From NCBI GenBank assembly GCA_958299035.1, contig CATQJL010000305.1:69346792-69410791 (forward strand): 64,000 bases of DNA. The letters are read 5' to 3'. The position numbers were made by a program, and so were the translations under genes. The stretch is from Cylicocyclus nassatus. Taxonomy: Eukaryota > Nematoda > Chromadorea > Rhabditida > Strongylidae. Numbering within the stretch: the first letter of the stretch is position 1; every line of letters starts with the position of its first letter. Shown here one piece after another: positions 58,499 through 64,000 of this stretch. Below the pieces are notes generated by a model. The model was not told the origin of the DNA. It saw only the letters and a program-made list of their open reading frames with translations, and searched no databases.

Positions 58499-59040
58499 TT
58501 GTTCCTAACTTGTACATCTTTTCGGATAAACCTAATTGCTTTCGTTTTTTGTTGATGCAATGAAACAAGAGCACAGATCTTCAACCATTAAATAAATAAA
58601 TTAAACTACTAAATTACGGCACCATCTTCCTACTTTCTATCCTAGGAATTTCAGGCTGTTTCTTTCCCAGCGAGTTACAAAATTTCACGCTAAGAAATCC
58701 CAATTCGTTTCTAGTGAATAATCAGGGAGCCTCTCAGGATTTTTTTTAAGCTTTAGTTACGAATTTTCATAGTACGTTGCTTATGCGGGAGTTTGGCATC
58801 TTTCGGGAAGACGCAAAAGGTTTTATTTGCAGGAAAATCTGTGCATAAGGTAAAATTTGACGGGGGGTTTATCTTGCCGCGCCACTGCTTTCAATACGTT
58901 TACGACAGGCCATTTCAGTTGCTGCTCGGACTCACGGTTCCTACCTTCTCGTTCTTATTTCGATCATCGATGAGTCTAGTGTCTAATCAGATCTCCTCCT
59001 AGATGTCTTTATCTACCGAACGGTACTGTCCGAAGTGGCA
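58499..59040. other. Intergenic: nothing recognised
   Basis: AT-rich; a 69-codon plus frame (58793-59002) has no recognisable domain. Confidence 0.4.
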
Positions 59041-59041
59041 G

Positions 59042-59073
59042 CACATTACGACCCAGCGTTGTGTCGTAATGTG
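59042..59073. repeat. Perfect 11-bp hairpin upstream of a Helitron-like element
   Basis: CACATTACGAC (59042-59052), a 10-nt loop, and GTCGTAATGTG (59063-59073), 21 bp before the Helitron-like 5' end at 59095. Confidence 0.75.
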
Positions 59074-59094
59074 ATTATGTGTTAAGTAAAGCAA

Positions 59095-59590
59095 TCTTAT
59101 ATATGAAGCTGAATGTCTGTTGGTATGTCTGTCTGTGTGTCTGTCTATATGTACGTATTCAAATAGAAAACATTTCTCACTCCAGCCGGACCAAATTGGC
59201 ACAGATACACTTCGGAGCGGGGCGGGTGTCGTGGGCTACTTTTCGTCATCGATCGACATCGATTTCATGGATTTCTATCAATTTTTTGCAAACTTCGACC
59301 TACGGGGCTGGGAGTTGGCGAAGGGGGATTTGTGAGCATGCTAGTTGCGAATACATTATTAGTCTTTGAAGTTGTCGATTATCTCTATCGATTTCATCGA
59401 TTTTTTGCCAAGTTAGAGCTACGAGGCTGGGAGTCTGCAGGGGGAGGGGTAAGTGAGCATGCTGATTACTAACACAGCGGGAATAGGGAATTGGCATGAA
59501 GTGGACAGGGGGAAAGTTTGTTCAAGGAAAGGGGTGGGGCCTTTATCATAGCCTTTAATAGGACCGTGCGGAGCCGTGTCAGCCAGCTAG
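59095..59590 (+). mobile_element. Helitron-like non-autonomous element, copy 4
   Basis: Begins TCTTATATATGAAGCTGAAT directly after A, and ends GTGCGGAGCCGTGTCAGCCAG with CTAG directly before T (59590/59591). The 5' microsatellite, TTGGCACAGATACACTTCGG segment, ATCGAT stretch and duplicated GCTGGGAGT phrases match copy 1. A..T host flanks, TC start and CTAG end fit a Helitron. Confidence 0.78.
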
Positions 59591-60640
59591 TATCTGATAA
59601 TGCGCAGCCGATCAGGTGCAGAAACACGCCATTGACGACATAGTAGCAGTGGACAGATGCTCAGTGTGGACTGCCATACATCAGTCATGACAAAAAGATA
59701 TTCGAGAAGCAAAGCCGACTAAGTTCGCAAGCTCACTTGTTGAAAATTTCGTGCTTTTTTTAATTGCAAAAAAATGCTTTTCGGTATTCATTTTTTCTCC
59801 GAAATCTACCCAAAGCACTTCTTTTCTCTGAGCAGACATGTATAGAACGACCAACTCTTCACGGCTCAATTTCAAAACTTATCTAGTTACAAGGAAAAGC
59901 AGGGTAGAAAATTCAAAGGATAAGCATATGAATGTAAAAAGAAAAAGGAAACAAGTCTAAAGCTCATTGTGCTCATAGTATGCATCCCATCAAGCAAGAT
60001 ATGCTGCTCGTTTACTCATCTCTCGTGTATTCATGTGTATTAGATAAACATAGAACATCCACATGTATTTTTATTGTTACTCGTTTGCAGAGTAAATTTT
60101 GGGGAAAAATTAATAAAAACTTACTCATTCTGCTTTATTGCACCACGAACTTGATAGCTTTTCTCGCAAAACGTATCAGTATAGAAAAACTCTCAAAAGA
60201 AGCAAATCTTGAACCTTGATATCTCGGAGGTACTAACACTCTTTTTTGCTATGGAGCAGCATTTGTTTTGCGGAACAACATAAGCCTTCGTCAAAGGTAT
60301 AGAGCGTGAACTCTATTCTTAGCATACATCTTAGGCAAAATCATGTCAAATTCTTTTTTCAAAAAGAGACAAGCTTTCTAAGTAACTTATTGTTATAAAG
60401 AAATCTCCATAAAGCGAGAACAAGTGAGTGTTCTTTACATTCAACCTGTGTTTGATTCAGCAACATTATCGTTGTTCTTCAGTTTATCGCTTTCATCACA
60501 GCTTGATTGCAACGTAGCCATCCAAATCAGATTCCTAGAGAGTTTAATCTCTTAGTTTTTAAGCTGGAGTGAATGTTAGCTGTGAATACAGAAATCAAAA
60601 AAAATTCCTACATTTGAAAGATGTTTTGTTTTGCTATAAT
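59591..60640. other. Intergenic; one protein-like minus frame
   Basis: Minus frame 59681-59875 reads LSREELVVLYMSAQRKEVLW then VDFGEKMNTEK and may be an exon of the gene inferred to its right. No splice structure was confirmed. Confidence 0.3.
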
Positions 60641-60648
60641 AAATCTAC

Positions 60649-62548
60649 CTGGGAATCTGCCTTCTCTTCGTCTACGGGCTTCAGTGTCCTTTCAATCCGC
60701 GGACTTCTTCTAGTAGAAGAATATGCTTAAAGTAGAGTGGAATAAACTTTGTTTTCAATTTTTGGTATAGTATCGCTTACCGAGATTGTCAATTCCTAAT
60801 AAATTTCTTGGTTTCGGTGTATGCGATTCATTATCTGACCTGAATTGCGTATAAATTACTAGACTTCTGACCATAACAAAACTTAACGTACTTTTTTCCA
60901 TCAAAAGACTGCCTCCTCGAGCTTACATTTGAGGAACTTGCGGAGGTACCTAAATTTATTGAACAATGTCAAGAGCCTTCAATTCAAAATATAGCACGTC
61001 TGATGTAATTGGGCTGTCAGAGCCGGTGCTGTACTTTCTCTGAGGTTAGACAGCAGCGGGAATTCCTTTGCGGGTTTCCAATTAAAGACAGGTTTTTTGG
61101 GATTTCAGGGCCTGTCTCCCGAATTAACTTTCAAAGTTTGCAATAGTTTTCGTCATTCACAAGTGATTGAAAAAGCATTTGCATTTGTTTGTAACTCATA
61201 TAGAGTAAATTTAAAATTTTGCAATTTGAACGTGGGTAAGAGAGGTTGTTAATTGCAGGGGGCGTAGATTTTATGCCGATGCCGCCGCAACGCCGTTATT
61301 CATTTAAACAGTTTTGATTCGCTTTATCTCAGTGGCGCACCCAGGATTTACGCTTGGAGAGGGGGGGGGGAGAAGGCGCGATCAAAGTTAGCCACGCTCC
61401 CGAAAAATTTTTTTATAAGGCTAAATTAAATCTATAAAAAATTTCAAAAATTATTTTAATTACCTACAAGTATGGATAAGTCACTTGCACATTTTTATAA
61501 CTTATGTAAGGTGCCCCCCTTCTACCCCCCCCCCCTTGTACGCCACTGGCTTATCTTAAACCTAGCTATCTCTTCTCTATTTTAAGGTCTGGTCGTATGT
61601 TGGGCATAGTGAAGAGTATCCAAGAGCTCTCTCTCTTTGTAAGCAAATGTTGCGACAAATTTACATTATGAACGATGGAGTAAAATAGTCCTCTTACGAT
61701 CGCCTGTGCTGTCAATGCGCATTAAATGCAAAAAAATTGCAATTAAGATTGCATTTTTTGCACAGATCATGAGCGGAGTACTTACCATTAAGGCGTAATT
61801 TTTCCAAGTTTCCGAGTCGGGCGCGATGTGTTAACGAAAGATTGTATTTGGCACTGAAATCCCAGAACCTTCAATCTAGCTCGGATAGTGGCTTTAAGGC
61901 TCGAATGTGAGATAAGGGAGATAGAATGCGGCCACACACCCCACTTATTCCTTTTTTTTCATTCGAGATCAACCTCACTTGATCACGCTTATCTGGTTCA
62001 GTCATGAGATGCAGGACTGGACTTTCTCAGCTTTACTAGTGTAACAGAGAGTTGAAGAAAAGGCATTTTTTAAGCTCTTTCTTCAAATAAAATTTAGCTT
62101 CACTTACGTTGTTTTCGACTCCAGTTATCAGCAGGATTACTGGCAGGTAATCTAAACACATTCATACTTTGTCCGTTTTCATAGTAGCAGTTAGAGTGCA
62201 CTTACTCAACGCTAGCCACAGATCCAAGAAGTTCATGATGAGTATCGCTTTTATTATAATTTAGAAACATGAGATCGGGAGCAGACAAATCATCTGTTGT
62301 CAAGGGTGGATACTGGTCAGCAGTCTGGTCCACTATGGCCATACCTAACTGAATTATACAAACAATTTGAACATTTTCAAGAAGAAAAAAAACCTTGATT
62401 CATCGGTGTCGAGGCGTGCTAGTTGTGCTAGCTTAAGACTGTGATGCCTGAGTGTATACGTACGACTAAGGATCAGTATTTTTTTTATCTTCGTAGCATC
62501 CTTCGTGGATTTTTTTTCAGGCAGGCAAAACATGCTTTCACTTTCACG
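60649..62548 (-). CDS. Unrecognised multi-exon gene (candidate exons)
   Basis: Minus-strand exons with good acceptor/donor pairs: 62206-62348 (QYPPLTTDDLSAPDLMFLNY, then HHELLGSVASVE), 62108-62151 (LPASNPADNWSRKQ, in phase with the former), 61786-61853 (THRARLGNLEKLRLN, reminiscent of a leucine-rich repeat) and 60649-60709 (RSPRIERTLKPVDEEKADS). A likely upstream exon near 62394-62548 reads FCLPEKKSTKDATKIKK and HHSLKLAQLARLDTDES. Phases between some pairs do not agree, so exons are missing or misplaced. A leucine-rich-repeat protein is possible, but I do not claim a family. Confidence 0.4.
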
Positions 62549-62977
62549 AAATTTTGTAATACATTTTCAATATCCTTTCGGTAAAAGTATGGTAGCAAAT
62601 AGACGAGTTCTGGTGCTCGCGTTACAGTTCGAGCAATCATTTAAATCCTTTCATTTAGAGTGACGCAGCGCCAGACAGAAGGAGGCACCGTCTACCCTAA
62701 GTCAGTAGTCTTCAGCTTTTCGCAGCATACGACAGCAGAACCCCCTTTTAAGCCAGCGCCCAAATTAATATAGATTTGGAAGCGAAAAAATTGGCTCGGA
62801 GGCACAAGGACTTTTAGACGGCACCCCCCTCCCCCTCCTCTCCCCTTCCAATAATGTTCACTCGATCGTGCACGATCCAATCATCGTTCGTAATCCCCCG
62901 TGGGTTACCCGAAACGGGGATTTTGTGGGTTTGTTTTCTACTTCATATCCGGACAGGGGCATGAGAAGGCCCTTCAA
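62549..62977. other. Intergenic: nothing recognised
   Basis: Contains a CT-rich run (about 62825-62850) and no supportable gene. Confidence 0.4.
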
Positions 62978-63316
62978 AGGCAGTGGCCCGAGAAAATTCC
63001 AACTGCGCGCTTTCTGTTCCTCCTTAGCCCTTTTCATGGTTTAGACCAGAGCTGTGCTTTGAAAGTCAAATAAAAAATGCTTTTCATGGCGTTCTTCGAC
63101 TTTGGAGATTGCTGAGGAGGCTGGCAATTAACTGATTGGCTACAGCCAGTCTGTTTTGCGGAGAATCTCCGCTCCAGCCTCTTCAGCAATCTTCAAAGCA
63201 TAAGAACGCCACTAAAAGCAGTTTTTTCGATTTTCCAGCACAGCTCGTCTAAACGCATCCAGAAGGCCAAGGAGGAACAGAAAGCGAGCAGTTGGGATTT
63301 TCCCGAGCCACTGCCT
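62978..63316. mobile_element. Foldback element, AGGCAGTGGC ends
   Basis: A 339 bp element with inverted ends AGGCAGTGGCCCGAG and CTCGGG-related sequence, plus CTTTCTGTTCCTCCTT/AGGAGGAACAGAAAG. Flanks TCAA and CTAA each differ by one base from TTAA. The end AGGCAGTG is shared with 37245-37655. Confidence 0.7.
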
Positions 63317-63376
63317 CTAACGACAAACATGGAAATCGAAGATCTGGGAGGACGGTGCCTTTTAGCTAAAGCTAGC

Positions 63377-63408
63377 GGCGCCTTACTAAAGTTCGTTAGT
63401 AAGGCGCC
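63377..63408. repeat. Perfect 13-bp hairpin
   Basis: GGCGCCTTACTAA (63377-63389), loop AGTTCG, TTAGTAAGGCGCC (63396-63408). It sits within an 82-codon plus frame (63329-63577) of unknown nature. Confidence 0.75.
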
Positions 63409-64000
63409 CGCAAATGGTCAGGAACACGTTGAGAAGGCGCCGCAGGATCCACGCGAGGCAGCGCTTGAATCGGGGTCAATCCAAATGGAAGAGAGGTATG
63501 ACTTAACTTACGGTTATATTTCTATCAATCAAAAAATTGCATTCAAAGTCGTCGTCGTCTTCTCCAAGCGGATTTAGCAGTGCTTCTGCAACCTAAAATT
63601 TTCCTTTGTCAAAAGTTCGTAATTTTCTTTAAAACAGAAACACACTTTCATCCATGCAACGAAGAAGAGAAACTGTAACATTGTCATGAATGGCACATAC
63701 ATATCGATCTAAAATTGCATATATTCTATCTTGCTATTTTTGTTGTTCTGCTCTATATTTGGAAGTACAACTGTGCATGCTACATCCACTCTTAGCATGG
63801 CATGCAGTGACTGAGTGTAAAGGAAACCATATTCAGTGCTAACTGTGGCTGCTAACTGCACGGTAATGAGCTATCTGCTTCATAGAAATCATATTTTCAA
63901 AAGCAGCGCTATGAATATTCATTTTTTTTTGTATCAGGCTATTGTATGGATTAACTTCTTCTGGCATAGCTCCATCAAAGCCAAAAATTGGTCAGAAGAA
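63409..64000. other. Right end of window: nothing recognised
   Basis: AT-rich; apart from the end of the short plus frame at 63577, no feature is supportable. Confidence 0.4.

Noticed and set aside
1..64000. Bacterial-type operons, CRISPR arrays or prophage
   Set aside because: Intron structure and repeat content are eukaryotic; no direct-repeat/spacer array is present.

Overview
The window is eukaryotic: small exons with GT..AG introns ending in TTTCAG/TTTTAG, AT-rich introns and dense transposon remnants. The splice style, a near-exact match to the nematode spliced leader SL1, mariner/Harbinger/Helitron/Penelope-type repeats and an ephrin suggest a nematode, probably a clade V (strongylid or hookworm-like) species. 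The species call is inference.

Three host genes can be reconstructed with consistent reading phase. (1) An ephrin on the minus strand: signal-peptide exon at 8497-8591, an 8.1 kb intron, then exons at 290-392 and 72-237; it runs off the left edge. (2) The C-terminal catalytic half of a family-31 beta-1,3-galactosyltransferase on the plus strand (24619-25596, four exons). (3) A complete UTP6 gene (U3 snoRNP / small-subunit processome) on the minus strand (32596-36260, 14 exons, 569 codons). A set of possible exons follows UTP6 on the same strand (31699-32533), and more unrecognised minus-strand exons lie at 60.6-62.6 kb.

Most of the rest is mobile DNA. It includes: two CAGGGTGTCCC terminal-repeat elements in opposite orientation (5.3 and 10.2 kb); an 854 bp relative (19.2 kb); two almost completely palindromic 'snap-back' elements with mariner-like ends (21.9 and 27.9 kb); a 5'-truncated Penelope-like element with RT and GIY-YIG domains (29.3-30.6 kb) followed by a hammerhead-like motif; a PIF/Harbinger complex at 36.8-45.5 kb with a MADF-type gene, a decayed transposase and a large inverted duplication; Helitron-like copies (20.3, 45.2, 55.8, 59.1 kb); a decayed CR1/Jockey-like LINE (50.3-55.5 kb) split by a DNA element; hAT transposase pieces (57.4-58.5 kb); and several foldback MITEs.

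The most notable signal is inside the Harbinger complex. A 589 bp terminal-inverted-repeat element with a TG target duplication interrupts the transposase. It contains a 22-nt sequence that differs from nematode SL1 at one position, followed at once by GT, then three strong hairpins with an Sm-like site between the second and third. That is the layout of a nematode SL RNA gene. The element occurs twice, at 39685-40273 and 43841-44429, as part of the inverted duplication.
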